Assembly: GCF_016802725.1 (NCBI RefSeq)
Contig: NC_052675.1
Location: 8,631,622 to 8,695,621, forward strand
From: Solenopsis invicta
Lineage: Eukaryota; Arthropoda; Insecta; Hymenoptera; Formicidae
DNA: 64,000 bases
Reading direction: 5' to 3'
The notes below the pieces were generated by a model. The model did not search any database and was not told the origin of the DNA. It saw only the letters and a program-made list of their open reading frames with translations. This document shows positions 46,445 to 57,299 of this stretch, piece by piece (within the stretch, counting starts at the first letter, position 1; each line of letters begins with the position of its first letter). The translations under genes and the position numbers were made by a program.

Positions 46445-48101
46445 TTTATCTGTATTTTCCAGTTTTTTATAAGTATCATCATGAATAACTCACAATATCT
46501 AACTACACTGCTTTGAGATTAATTGGGTAATCGGTGCAAATAAGACATTAATTGTTTCTACTATACCAATAATTGTTTATCGAGCAAGGTAAACCATCAA
46601 CTACCGGAGCCGATTGCAAATATCCTTGATTTTTATACTTTATAAACGTGAACGTCCATTATTTTAAATTTGGAACATATTCTCATAAATACAAATTTCT
46701 GACAATTTTATTTATAACAAAATTTCATTTTTTTCGCATAATATACAAAAAATGGCATGATACCCAATTTTTCTAAATAGAATCATTCCTATAAATAATT
46801 ACCTATTTCTATTAATATTGCAATGTATACGCCATCTCGTAATTATTTTGGTAAAATGGCGCATTCATAAAAATAAACTAACACCTTTCCAGATATCCAT
46901 CAACATTTTGCTCTTTAGTACGATGTAAATTCATTTTTTAATTTTCTGATTGTTTCGTGTTTTAATACTGGGACGATACTTTTATTATTAAAACTTTTTT
47001 TGATTTTATCCAGCCACACAATTCATTCGATTTAAACATGCGAATATGAAATACAAATTATGTGTAGCTAAACCAGAAAACATTTATCAATGATTGTAAA
47101 AAAATTAAATGTCTAATTTGCGCAAGTATAATTTATCGAATCGAATTAATACAGTGTATTTGCAATACCAAGACGAATGATCGCAATTTCAAATATTTTT
47201 ACATATTTAATTCTTATCGCGAAAATAAAATTTACTAAAGATTCCATCTCAAAATTCTTTGTGTATGCGTTACCACAAGTTATATTGTGTCATAGAGAGT
47301 GCAAAATATTCGAAACAAAGTTACAATTTTCTAAAAATTACTTGATTTATATCAATTCAATTTATAGAGGATGTGATCCAAATGCTTGAATAAATTAACA
47401 ATATTTCTAAGAATTACTTGGTTTGCACCAATTCGATTTGTGTTTAAGTTGCTTTATGAAATTTCAATGCTTTCTCTGTTCTTGTATTGTCCTATTTGAT
47501 CAAAATGTTGAAAATGTGATATCCAATCAACATTCTATTAAAGGTCATCATTTTAAAAATAAGATGCGAGCCACTGCACATTTTTGATCAAAGAGCAAAA
47601 TGAAAGGCGAATGCTCGTTGCCATATTATGTTCTTTCGTGCGATACCGCTGTTAAATGCATGACAAAGACAAACATGACATGATTTTAACTTTCTATTAT
47701 CTTCAAGTGTACCGCGACAATATAATTAAAAAAACAAAAGAATTCTAACAAGAATTCGATAAAGTATAATTATAGACGTTGCTTTACGAGCAAAGCGAAT
47801 GATCGGCTAGGCTTCTTTAGAATATTTATGTGCGCCAAATGCTGGCGACGATAAATCCGGAAATAATTAAAAAATCAACTAGCGATCTTGACAATCGCGA
47901 TAATTAATACGGCTGAAATTTTCAAAACGAGGTTCGTTGCGCGAGATGCAGGACGTTCGGTGAGGAATTTTGTACTCTTCTAAGATCATATCGGCTTGCT
48001 GACATAAAGAAACGCGCATAAACCATTATAGAAAGTTTCCTATTTTTCGGAAAGCCATTAAAGACTGGTTGAATATTTGTACCATGATCAGTGTTATCAA
48101 T
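46445..48101. other. 3' flank of FBXO28, no coding sequence seen
   Basis: AT-rich sequence downstream of the FBXO28 stop (minus strand). It presumably includes the 3' UTR; I could not place a poly(A) site confidently. No other gene evident. Confidence 0.4.
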
Positions 48102-49498
48102 TTATATCTTTGAGCGCTTAGCCTGACGAGACTTGGCAGTGCGACGTGATTTTTTTGCGGCATCACCCGACGTTTCTTCTGCAGTAGGTTTCCGTTTAAA
48201 GGATATCGAAGGCACGGGAGCCTTTGGAGGTGCCATGTCCACCGTCGGCGTCGATGGAGATTGCGTAACTACAGATTGCTGTACCACTTCGGTGGGACTG
48301 TGAGCATCTGCGATGGGAATGAAGTCATGCCCTTCACCAAACGCATCCGGCAACACTCCCTGATTGGCTAAAGCTTGTAAATCTTCTGTGGGGACTGGCA
48401 TTGACTGGCCACAACCTACGCATACTGGTATTGCTGGTGATTTGGATCGCCAATATTGTAGTTCGGTTTTACACTTGTTCAACTCCTAAAACAAAATTTG
48501 TATTTGTAAGAAAAGAATGTAGATTTCTATCCTATTATAATCGAGAATAAAAAGTCAAGATTAAGATTATAAAATAAAGCTTTCTAAATAAATTTTGCAT
48601 AAAGTAGTCGCAGAGCTGATGAATGTTGGCGCGGTAATCAGTGCGCAAGTTATTGCGGTTCAAAATACAGATTTTATTTCAATCCGGACGTTTCGGTCTT
48701 TTTCAGCAAATAATATACAGAAACCATAGATCTCAATTAAATCTCCATAGCAAAAGAATCGTTCAGTGTATCTCTATGGTATCGACTTATAGTAACAATC
48801 TGGTTAATCATTCCAGTGTCAACTAACAAAACTAAAAATTTAAAAAGTATATAATTCTACCAGAACTGACAGATTATATCAGTGACACATCGAGGCAACT
48901 TACTAAGTTCACCACAGAATATTTAATTTTAAACAAATTATAGGAAAAATAAGAAAATTTCTTGATGACAAGTTTTTCAAATTCGTTTGTACTAACTGAA
49001 TTACATGTATCCGCACCACTAGTTAAAGAAACTATAGTTCATTAACGACTAAGTCAAAAGATAAAAAGTAAAATACATACACAGTACAACGGTCGGAAAA
49101 TGGTCATTAAATAAATAACAATCAATAGACAGTAAAAGAAATATTAGCAAACTAAAACATTATTATTGAGTCATTGAAAATAAATAATAATCAATAAACA
49201 GTACATTAACAGGACATTAATAGAACTGAAAGAATATCATCGAGTCATATTATGTGTTCATTGTAAGATTACTTAAGATCGATGTACATGCATGATAAAA
49301 ATTCAGTATCAGATTGCAAATTTATAGTATTTTTTTAATCTAGATGTAACATTTCAGATTCTTCGTTTAAAAAAGAACGCTTCACTATTTAAAATATTTT
49401 AAAACATTCACGTTATTCTAATCGAAATCATGATTATAATGCACTCTGTGTGCTGTTACAACAGAACAATTATCATTATTTTTGCAGATAACTCACTC

Positions 49499-49546
<48 letters not shown>

Positions 49547-51557
49547 TGGTGTTCTGTTACTCTAAGTTTTTAATTTTCTATCTGTTTGTTCTACATAGGA
49601 TGCATCACAATCTTTGCAACTAATTTTATATATGACATTTTTCTTAGCCTTGTTCGAAAGAACATCTTTCTGAGCCTTAATGATTTTGTTTAACTTATTG
49701 AGGCTAAAGAAATGCTAGTTTTACATCCATATCTCTAGAGACCTTCTTGAATGTTTCAGATATTCCCGAAATATATCCCAGAATCGTAAATTAAGTTTTC
49801 GTTCAATTTCTGCTTATTATTTGAAGATGACCCAAAATGGCCAAAACGTCCGAATTGAAATAAAGTTTGTATTTTGAACAGCAATAAATTGTACACTGAT
49901 TACCGCGACAACATTCATCAGTCATCAACCGTGTAACTGTTTTACTTGAAAATTTAGAAAAATAAACTTCACAGATTATATTTTGCATATTACAAATTAA
50001 AAAGTTTATCTTTATTCTAAATCTTTTAAATATATCTGAATATAAACACCTGTAGAAGTGTGCTGAATTTTCGCGACGTCTCCTCATTCTTCTTATCATT
50101 ATCATCCAATCGAGTGGCGTATTCTACGATTTGCTTCTGTTGATCCGCAATTTTCGCCTTGCAACTCTTCAAATCCCTGCGCATTAATGTTAGCTGGCTG
50201 TTGTATCGTCTCATGCCCTGTTTGATCTTGCGAATCCGTTTTCGCAAAACCATATTCGATTGTGGCGGTGACACATTGGATTCCAAAAGTGCAGGATCGT
50301 CCGAGCAATGCGATGAAGATCCTTCTTCCTCAGTATTGCCAGTTTTTCCATTCCCAACGGTCAAGGGTGCAGAATCCAGGCACATAAATGGTTTACTCAC
50401 GCTACTAGAAGCTACAACAAGTTACCTTTAATAAAATTATATTACGAAAGTATACAAAAATGTTGAATCAATAGCTTACAGGAGAATGTTCCTGCAAGAT
50501 CCAAAAAGTCAGCACCAAAATAAGGTATTTCTGGTAAAGTTGGTTCAATATGTTCCTTGAAATATTCCATAGCCATAGTGCTCAAATCAAACAATTCGTC
50601 TGTGACTTTGTAAGGTCTTTGTAATTTCGGAGTAACTTTTATGTAATGAAGAATACGATAAACTTCATCTAAAATCTGTAAAATGGCAATAGAATATTCA
50701 CTTTTGTTTCTGTGACTCTTATGAGTTTAAACATAATTATATAAAGAGCTTGTATAAGTTGAGAGCTAATTGATTGTAAAAGAAGATAATTCAAAAAGAA
50801 TTGTCGCTGACAAATTTTAGTATACACTTTATCACACTTTATTCTCTACATAGTGGCAAATATAAGGAAAAAAGTAATGCAGAAAAAATGCAAATACCTA
50901 AAAAAAACATGAAAAATATGGAAGTTTAAGCAAATTCAATCTTATTAGTTCAAGTTTGTCACATAACATACAACCTTAGTCTTTATTTTATGAATCTCAT
51001 CATACTTACCTCACCAGGAAAAAAGCAGCAATGCTTCCGTTCAATATGCTTGCCAAAACTCATTTGTAACAAGGTGAGCCGCATATGCAAAGTTTCTATA
51101 ATGTCCGACTCGCACGCTAACGGATGATTCCGACGCGCGGATTCACGTCTAGGCATTTGTGCCTTGATAGCTTGAAAACGACTCAACATTTGAGCTTGTA
51201 GCTTTTGAAACGTAGAATTCAGCATTGATCCACAAATGCGGTCCAGTTGATGGCAAACCTGTGAAACAAAACACTCACTATAGTAATTCAATTCGAGGAA
51301 ATGAATTAAGCATTTAGAATTTGACTTACTAAGCGCATATGTGCTACCATATTGAAACCTAGGTAGCCAAAGATCTTCTCAAGAACCTCGACAGGTAAAT
51401 CCAAGAGATTGAGATTGCGTGGTTCAATGGTGGCTCCATTGTTAGATGTGCCAGCTGTTACAGAATGATGCTTTTTCAAAGAGTTTACTTCTACTTCACC
51501 AACTGGTCCACTGCCACCATTGCTTCCCATGTTACTTGATTGACGTGTTGACACCAT
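48102..51557 (-). CDS. FBXO28: F-box only protein 28 (FBXO28), five coding exons
   Basis: Exons 51557-51330, 51258-51010, 50675-50480, 50411-50050 and 48485-48102 join in frame to 1419 nt, 472 residues. An F-box is at about residues 50-90 (LNLLDLPVEVLEKIFGYL; RLVCHQLDRICGSML). It is followed by the family-typical MPRRESARRNHPLA and CCFFPGEILDEVYRILHY, closely resembling vertebrate FBXO28. A coiled coil with heptad character (MRRYNSQLTLMRRDL and on) lies in exon 4, and a basic tail (KKSRRTAKSRQAKRSKI) looks like a nuclear signal. FBXO28 is a substrate receptor of SCF ubiquitin ligases, nuclear, linked in mammals to Myc and topoisomerase II. I chose MVSTRQSS as start; an in-frame Met lies 8 codons upstream. 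All introns are GT/AG; exon 4 has a weak donor (GTGTTT). The last intron holds a Penelope-like element. Confidence 0.93.
49494..49542. repeat. (TC)n microsatellite within the Penelope-like fragment
   Basis: About 24 CT/TC units. On the coding strand of the relic it is a GA expansion beginning at the codons for NERE, so it probably grew from a GAGAGA seed in the endonuclease frame. Confidence 0.9.
49545..49790 (-). pseudogene. GIY-YIG endonuclease fragment of a Penelope-like element
   Basis: The minus strand reads IKAQKDVLSNKAKKN, VIYKISCKDCDASYVEQTDR, KLKT, stop, SNRTP, with a nearby frame resuming EHHNERE. It matches the GIY-YIG core of Penelope-like proteins (VxYKIxCxxCxxxYxGQTxR). Here the conserved Gly is Glu (VEQT), and a stop follows KLKT. 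Downstream, traces such as NHDFDW survive past the microsatellite. Inactive relic, same strand as FBXO28. Confidence 0.65.
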
Positions 51558-51581
51558 TTTTTTTTGTTTTTCGATAAGCAA

Positions 51582-52600
51582 GTTTATTCAAAACCTGAAG
51601 TAAAAAGCAATCTTTTTTTCACAATAAATAATAATAATAAATACACAAAACACGTTATATAAATACATATGTAACACATTGTCAGAATTAGATAAACACA
51701 TATATTATGTACAATTAAATTTATTTAATTTCCACATTTTACTCTTACAAATTTTAAAAGATTATGTAATATAACAAATTCTTTATAATAAAAAAATTCT
51801 TTTAATATATATTTTAGTAAATCAATTTGACAGTAGCACAAAATATAATATAAACATATAAGTATTCTGATAAAATGTTTTAAAACAATAAATAAAAAAC
51901 ATAGACAATTTCTAAAATAAAATATCAATAAATGTAAATGAAATACACGTTTGTGATTATTAACATATTATTTATATTAGCACTTCTCGATAAAGAAGAT
52001 TACAAATGCATTATTTTTGTTGCAATTCACAGACTCGAAAACCAAAGAATGACACCAGGAGATTTTAATCGTTGTAAGAACATTCCCCATAATGTATTCG
52101 TGCCATTAAAGCGTTTTATTTTTTCCACAACAAACAATAGTTTTATGCGAATTGTCTTCTGCTCGCGGAACTTGGTTAAATAGTAAACCCCGATTCCAAG
52201 TCAACGAACTTGCTTCAGCAAGGTCTATCAAGAGTCTGAAGAGTCAAATGTGTGTTGTGTAAGCACTCCAGATACAAATCGAACGTAATCATTCGACGAA
52301 GAGACACCACAAGACAAGTCGCATAGGACGATACTCTAAATTCGAATAGAATAATTCGCGATTTTCATGGAATGCGCAACGAGATCCACTCCAATGAAGC
52401 ATTTTTGCCAAGACTTTGCGATTGTATTTATTTATTTACTTAAGACAATTGCGGGATCTCTTAAGGAAAAAAGAATCGCGCGAGTCACCTGCTCGTTGCG
52501 AATGTTCCGATTACTTGGATCGGGAGGTTCTTTCGAGGTCATACAAATGTCCGATTAAAAACCGGAATCGGAAGAGTCTACAACATCACGATCGACTGGA
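51582..52600. promoter_or_regulatory. Upstream region of FBXO28, probable 5' UTR or promoter side
   Basis: AT-rich to about 52170, then rising CpG content. No coding exon seen. By position it should contain the FBXO28 5' leader or its first intron, with transcription starting in or before the CpG-rich island beginning near 52600. Placement is inference. Confidence 0.35.
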
Positions 52601-54960
52601 AAATTCAAAGGAAGACTAGAAGATGAATACTAGACCGGAGAAGTTCGATCAAGAGCAGCACTTGGATCAGGATCGTTGCATAAACAAGACGCTGAGCAAC
52701 GGTCGCTCAGTTTTCACTGATCACCACCGCGCTCGAACCGAGTCGACTTCTTTTTCGGTCGGAAATGCATCGCGGAGTCGCGGTAGAGCGAACTTTCGAT
52801 TTTCCATCGATCGTACGTGGCCACTTGGAAGTCGACCAGGCGACAATGACCGAGAGTCGAGCGAAATCAGGCTCACCCGTGTTCATCAGGCGGGTGACGA
52901 CTCTGGGCACAGCTCCGTGTACACGTCCCGCGTGGATCCGCGTCGCGATCGCCGAGATCGGAGCAGAGCCGAAGAGCGTCGAGCGCGGCCAAGCCGCGGG
53001 GCTACCTCCTATCAATCCGGGTCGGAGCGAAGGCGAGCGTTTAACGGTCGCGGGAAGAGGTACGCGCGGCGTCGCGGGGAGCCGAGGGAAAATAGGGGAA
53101 GGGGAGCGGGAGCGGGAACGGGGGGAGGGGGGGTGCGGCACGTAGACAGGAGGGAAGGAGAGCGAGCTGCGGCGCGAACAAAAGGTCGGAGTCGAGTTAG
53201 GTGCCGAGTGTGACGAGCTGATTTCACCGTAAACGCAAAAGGTACCGCAGCCCGCGCGCACCCGTCGTTCCGGAGGCGAAGAAAGATCGAAACCGACCCT
53301 CCAGGCCGTCAAGTATCGCCAGTACCTGGCTAGCGTGATATCGACTTCGGGGAGCGCGAGGCCTCACGCCTCACTCACGATTGAGGTGTCTCTCTCTCTC
53401 TCTCTCCCTCTCCCTCCCCCCCTCCGGAACCTGTCGCCCTTGTAAGGGAAACCGAGGAAACGGGGGACGGTGACGGTGGCGACGGCGGCAGCAGCAGCAG
53501 CGGCGGCAGGAGGGGAGAAAGGGGAAAGGTATCCCGCCACCGAAGACGAGACGCGAACAACGATGACGACGACGACCACGACGACGATGCCGATGACGCC
53601 GACAACGTGCGTAGAGAAACGAATGTGGAGAAACAAACCGGGTGACCTGTGCACGCGAGCAATCGATGCACCCGCGATCTTCTCTTTCTCCTCGCTACAA
53701 GATCGTGTAGAGCTAGCCGCCTGCTCGCCGAGAACGAGAGAGATCGGGAGAGATAGTGAGGGAAGGGGCCGAGGGGGGGAGGGAAGGGGAGAGAGGAAGA
53801 GAGCGTGGCTCGAGGGCTCGACGAAGGGAGAGGATGATGATGACGACGACAACGACGACATGCCCCAAGTTAGGCGAGCGGCAACATCACTGTATCCGCG
53901 TTGGCGTTTCCAGCGACATTTTGACGGAGAGAAACTTCCCCGCCCGTCTTTCCCCTCGCTTTGCTCGCCCCTCCGCCCCCCCCTGCTCCGCTCGCCAAGC
54001 TACTCCCCACTGCCGCGTTCGTTCTCGCTTCGTTTTACTGCCAAGCTTCCTCGCACTCTCTCTCTCGCCTTCGCATTCGCTCTCTTTTCGTCGTTCTCCT
54101 TTTTTCCTGTCCTTCTCACTCACTCACTCACTCATTCACCTCACACACATGCACACACACACTCTCTCTCTCTCTCTTTCTCATTCGTTAAAAGGCCCGT
54201 GCAATTATGGCGCGATTATACATAATTCTACAACTGAAGAAAAAATCGTCATTTCTCTTGCAAGCAAGCAGCTTTACCCTAATCCATTTTACCTGCTTAC
54301 GCCAACTGTCTTGGTCGTGGAGTCGCGGACAGCTCGCAGTTCGCGTTGCAGCGGTTCGGGGGACAGGCTCCTCTCGTCACTCCTTCTCTCTCTCTCTCTC
54401 TCTTTCACTCGCTGTCCCTTCGCGATCGTATCGAAAATAAATGTTGTCACTGGTCGTGACGAGTTGTTGTTGGCTCCTCGCGCGCACGCGAATATCGCAG
54501 ACGGTGATAGCACGCGGCACCGCGGCGTACACCCGGGATCCGCGACGCGCGGCCGTTGCTACGCTCCAAAGCGGCGTACCGGGGCAACGCCGACGACGTC
54601 GACGGCGGGCAACGGCGGCGGCACGGAGATGCGCACATACGTACAACCGCGGCGAGAATACGCGCTCGCGCGACGCACACGCTCCCGCTTCGACCGTCCG
54701 AGAGTTCGACACGCGCGCCGAGTGCAAACGTGTGCCACTCGATTGCACGCGCGCGCGCGCTTTCTGATTGGTCGCCGCGTCTGCAACCAGTCCACGAGCC
54801 GCCTGAACGCAGCAACGTAAGCGTGTCGACGTAGGGAATTTTCTCGACGAGACACGCGCGCGCGAACGCGACGACGGTTACGGATGCGCCCGAATTTTCA
54901 AAATGCTCTCCCCCCCCCTCCCCCGATTCCGATGGCGATGCCATCGTACGTGCTTCGCTG
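52600..54960. promoter_or_regulatory. CpG-rich promoter-like island
   Basis: A 2.3-kb island with many CpGs (CGCGCGCGCG near 54750; CGCCGACGACGTCGACGGCG near 54590), sharply bordered by AT-rich DNA. It also contains simple tracts: (TC)n at 53388-53408 and 54160-54182, (GCA/GCG)n near 53490, (ACG)n at 53555-53600, (ACTC)n and (CACA)n at 54115-54160, (TC)n near 54385. Long open frames exist on both strands but are low-complexity (Arg/Ser/Gly or Leu/Ser) and overlap in several frames, so I read them as compositional. Likely a promoter and 5' UTR region for FBXO28 (minus), a plus-strand gene, or both. Confidence 0.5.
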
Positions 54961-55108
54961 CTTTTTTCTCTCGGCTCTTGTAACTTTTTAGAGAATATCA
55001 CGTTGTGTTTTCTTTGAATTTTTAAGTAAAATTTAGTATCCGAACCGAATTCTTTTTGCATTCGTTATCTTCATTACCATTCTTAATTTTATACAATTTT
55101 TGAGCGTT

Positions 55109-55157
55109 AATATATTATTAAGAGTTGTAATAATTATTACAACTCTTAATAATATGT
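55109..55157. repeat. Near-perfect palindrome
   Basis: AATATATTATTAAGAGTTGT, then AATAATTATT, is mirrored by ACAACTCTTAATAATATGTT. The arms are about 21 bp with almost no loop. Confidence 0.8.
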
Positions 55158-55544
55158 TACTCGATTATTAAAATTGCAAGTGAATGATGTCGAATCAACA
55201 GTTTTCTCTGGTGAACATTTTTCTCTTAATTTTTATACAAATTTGAACATTTTTCAGAAATTCTCCAAGTCTATACATCTTTTCTTAGAATTTTTTATAC
55301 ATGTGAATTCTGAAATATTCTGAGATTTCTCATTTCATAATTTCTAAAAATACTTTTTACTTTTTTAATTTTTATAACATTTTATCATGAGAAATTATAG
55401 AACAAAAAATTTTTTAAATTTTAGGATATTTCATAATTAATATGACAAATTTTTTTTCAAAAAGGTATAGATTTTCTGAGTATTTCTGAAAAGCGTTTCA
55501 ATTTGTATAAAAAATCTGAGAAAAATTTTTACAATGGTTGATAA

Positions 55545-56095
55545 GATAACAATCTCCAATAGACGTCTCAGTCTAATGGACGTTTGCCGTGGAGATCGGA
55601 CTTTCCAGGGAACGTCCAATAGACTGCCATCAAACATCCACAGTTCCGCACTGCGTACGTCCATTAGACGTCCATTAGACGTTTTCAGTTGATCTTTTTA
55701 AATTGGTGAGTCAAATGCACAAGCTCAATTTTCACTTTATAAGATGTGAATAGTAACAATCTGTAATGTCTAATAAATACTTATAAGATGTCAATTTGTC
55801 ATAGAGTTGGGATGGATATCTAATGGAGATCTCTCGGAGATCTATATCTGACTTCCATGATGGAAGTAAAATCTTGTGGAGCTATGAAGGTTTCGTGGAC
55901 TTCTAATGGACGTTCAGCTGACTTACATGATGGAAATAAAATCTCATGGAGCTATGGATGTTTCATGAACTTCTAATGAACGTTCGTGTGAGACTTCCAC
56001 CATAGAGATAGATGTCCCATGGAGCTATGAAAGGGCGATGGACATCCACTAGAAGTCAATTTCTATGTGGATATAGCTCATTGTGTTACATAGGT
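55545..56095. mobile_element. Repeat element with 70-bp direct repeats (GGACGTCYATTAGAC family)
   Basis: GACGTCCATTAGACGTCCAT words near 55640-55685 are followed by units starting GACTTCCATGATGGAAGT at 55849, 55919 and (diverged) 55988, a period of 70 bp. Each carries GTGGAGCTATGAAGG and ACTTCTAATGGACGTTC. No protein-coding character. Confidence 0.65.
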
Positions 56096-56289
56096 TGATG
56101 AATCCATCATTTATTATCTATTATCTGTTTTTGCAAAGTTGTCATATGAAAGATAATCACGTTATATTACATATGTAATGCTGATAAATCTTCCAAAAAT
56201 AGAAGATTTAGTAACATAAACGCACAGATTAAATAATACAAAGTAGCTTCAGATTATAAACAATTATGTAAATTAGAAATTAGAAATTT

Positions 56290-56475
56290 GTAATTTAATA
56301 TAAATAAATGCTTTTCAAAATTAAATTCTAATTTAACATAATTTAATCTTAACATAACTTCTTATTGAATTAATTTTTCGTTCATGCAACTTTTAACATA
56401 ACTAAATTAATTTTGTAAGCTATTAACTTTAACTTAATTTAGTTAAAATAAAAATATATTAACTTATTCAATTCT
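56290..56475. repeat. TTAACTTTAA-rich dispersed repeat, copy 1
   Basis: Blocks such as TTAATTTTGTAAGC, TTAACTTTAACTTAATTTAG and TATTAACTTATTCAA recur with small changes at 63790-63950, and related blocks at 62450-62600. A dispersed non-coding repeat family. Confidence 0.55.
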
Positions 56476-56964
56476 GACGACAAATTTCGATACATTTATA
56501 TAACGTGTTGCGAGAAAAATGATTCAGTGCAGATCGCGTGTTAAATCAACGAACGAGCTGATTGTACCTCGCGGCGCTAAGTGCCGCATAAGATACGTAA
56601 ATATCACGAGACAATTTTAATTATTGTCCTCACCACCCTCTCATTCGTACATATAACGAACCGCAGATTACATCGCACACATCGTGTGCACCCGTGATTG
56701 ATGATACGTCGACAATCGGGTAATCACAAATTGCGAGCTGTATCGCGCGTTTTACCTTACCCGATTGTTATCTCAATTTCTGGCGTTGTGCAATCGACAA
56801 ACAACAATAGTCGAGTAGCAACATTACGCCTCCGTCGTTCGCCAACGCTGCATTGTTAAGCGTGACCAATTACATTAATTTTTCAGAATTCTATCAACTA
56901 CGTCTCATCCCAATTTTAACGCTTGAATTCTAACGAGCCTGCCGCTCGACGATGCACCTGCATC

Positions 56965-57291
56965 AAGCCCGTATCAGACTATGCATTGCAAATTGAAGAT
57001 TGAAAATTAAAGATTGAGCTTTGCCCAAGCAGAACAGGGAGTCATCAAGACGTCAAAATGATGTCAAAGTGACTGCAAAATGATCATTAAAAGTCACTTT
57101 TCAATCAATTACGATTCATTTTGATGCCATTTTGACACAATTGTGAATCACTTTGATGTCATTTTGACTTGTTGTTCTACTTGGGTGGCCAATCAAAATA
57201 AAAGGAGTTACAATTTCCTTCTTTTGATCGGTCAAATTTCAATCTTTAATCTTCAATCTCAATCTTCAATGCGTAGTCTGATACGGGCTTT
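56965..57291. mobile_element. MITE with AAGCCCGTATCAGACTA termini and a nested MITE
   Basis: AAGCCCGTATCAGACTATGC and the following ATTGAAGATTGA arm are mirrored at the right (GCGTAGTCTGATACGGGCTT). Inside, 57024-57185 is a second inverted-repeat element: CCCAAGCAGAACA, then GTCAAAATGATGTCAAAGTGA-type arms, mirrored by TGTTCTACTTGGG. Confidence 0.75.
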
Positions 57292-57299
57292 AGTCAATC

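Larger units (their letters stand above)
48616..49921 (-). mobile_element. Penelope-like retroelement fragment in the last FBXO28 intron
   Basis: The ends are inverted copies of about 95 bp: 48616-48705 and 49822-49921. Both contain the AACGTCCGGATTGAAATAAA-type motif and a GATTACCGCG(A/C)CAACATTCATCAG-like edge common next to Penelope-type elements. Between them, on the minus strand, lies part of a GIY-YIG endonuclease reading frame (49790-49545). The reverse transcriptase part is absent. Confidence 0.65.

Noticed and set aside
52623..53213. 196-codon open frame on the plus strand in the CpG island
   Set aside because: Arg/Gly/Ser-rich, overlapped by equally long frames on the other strand, with no family motif. 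Best explained by GC composition.
53364..54820. Long frames on both strands (Ser/Leu/Pro-rich and Arg/Glu-rich)
   Set aside because: They derive from TC, ACG and CAC tracts in the island; mutual overlap in several frames argues against coding.
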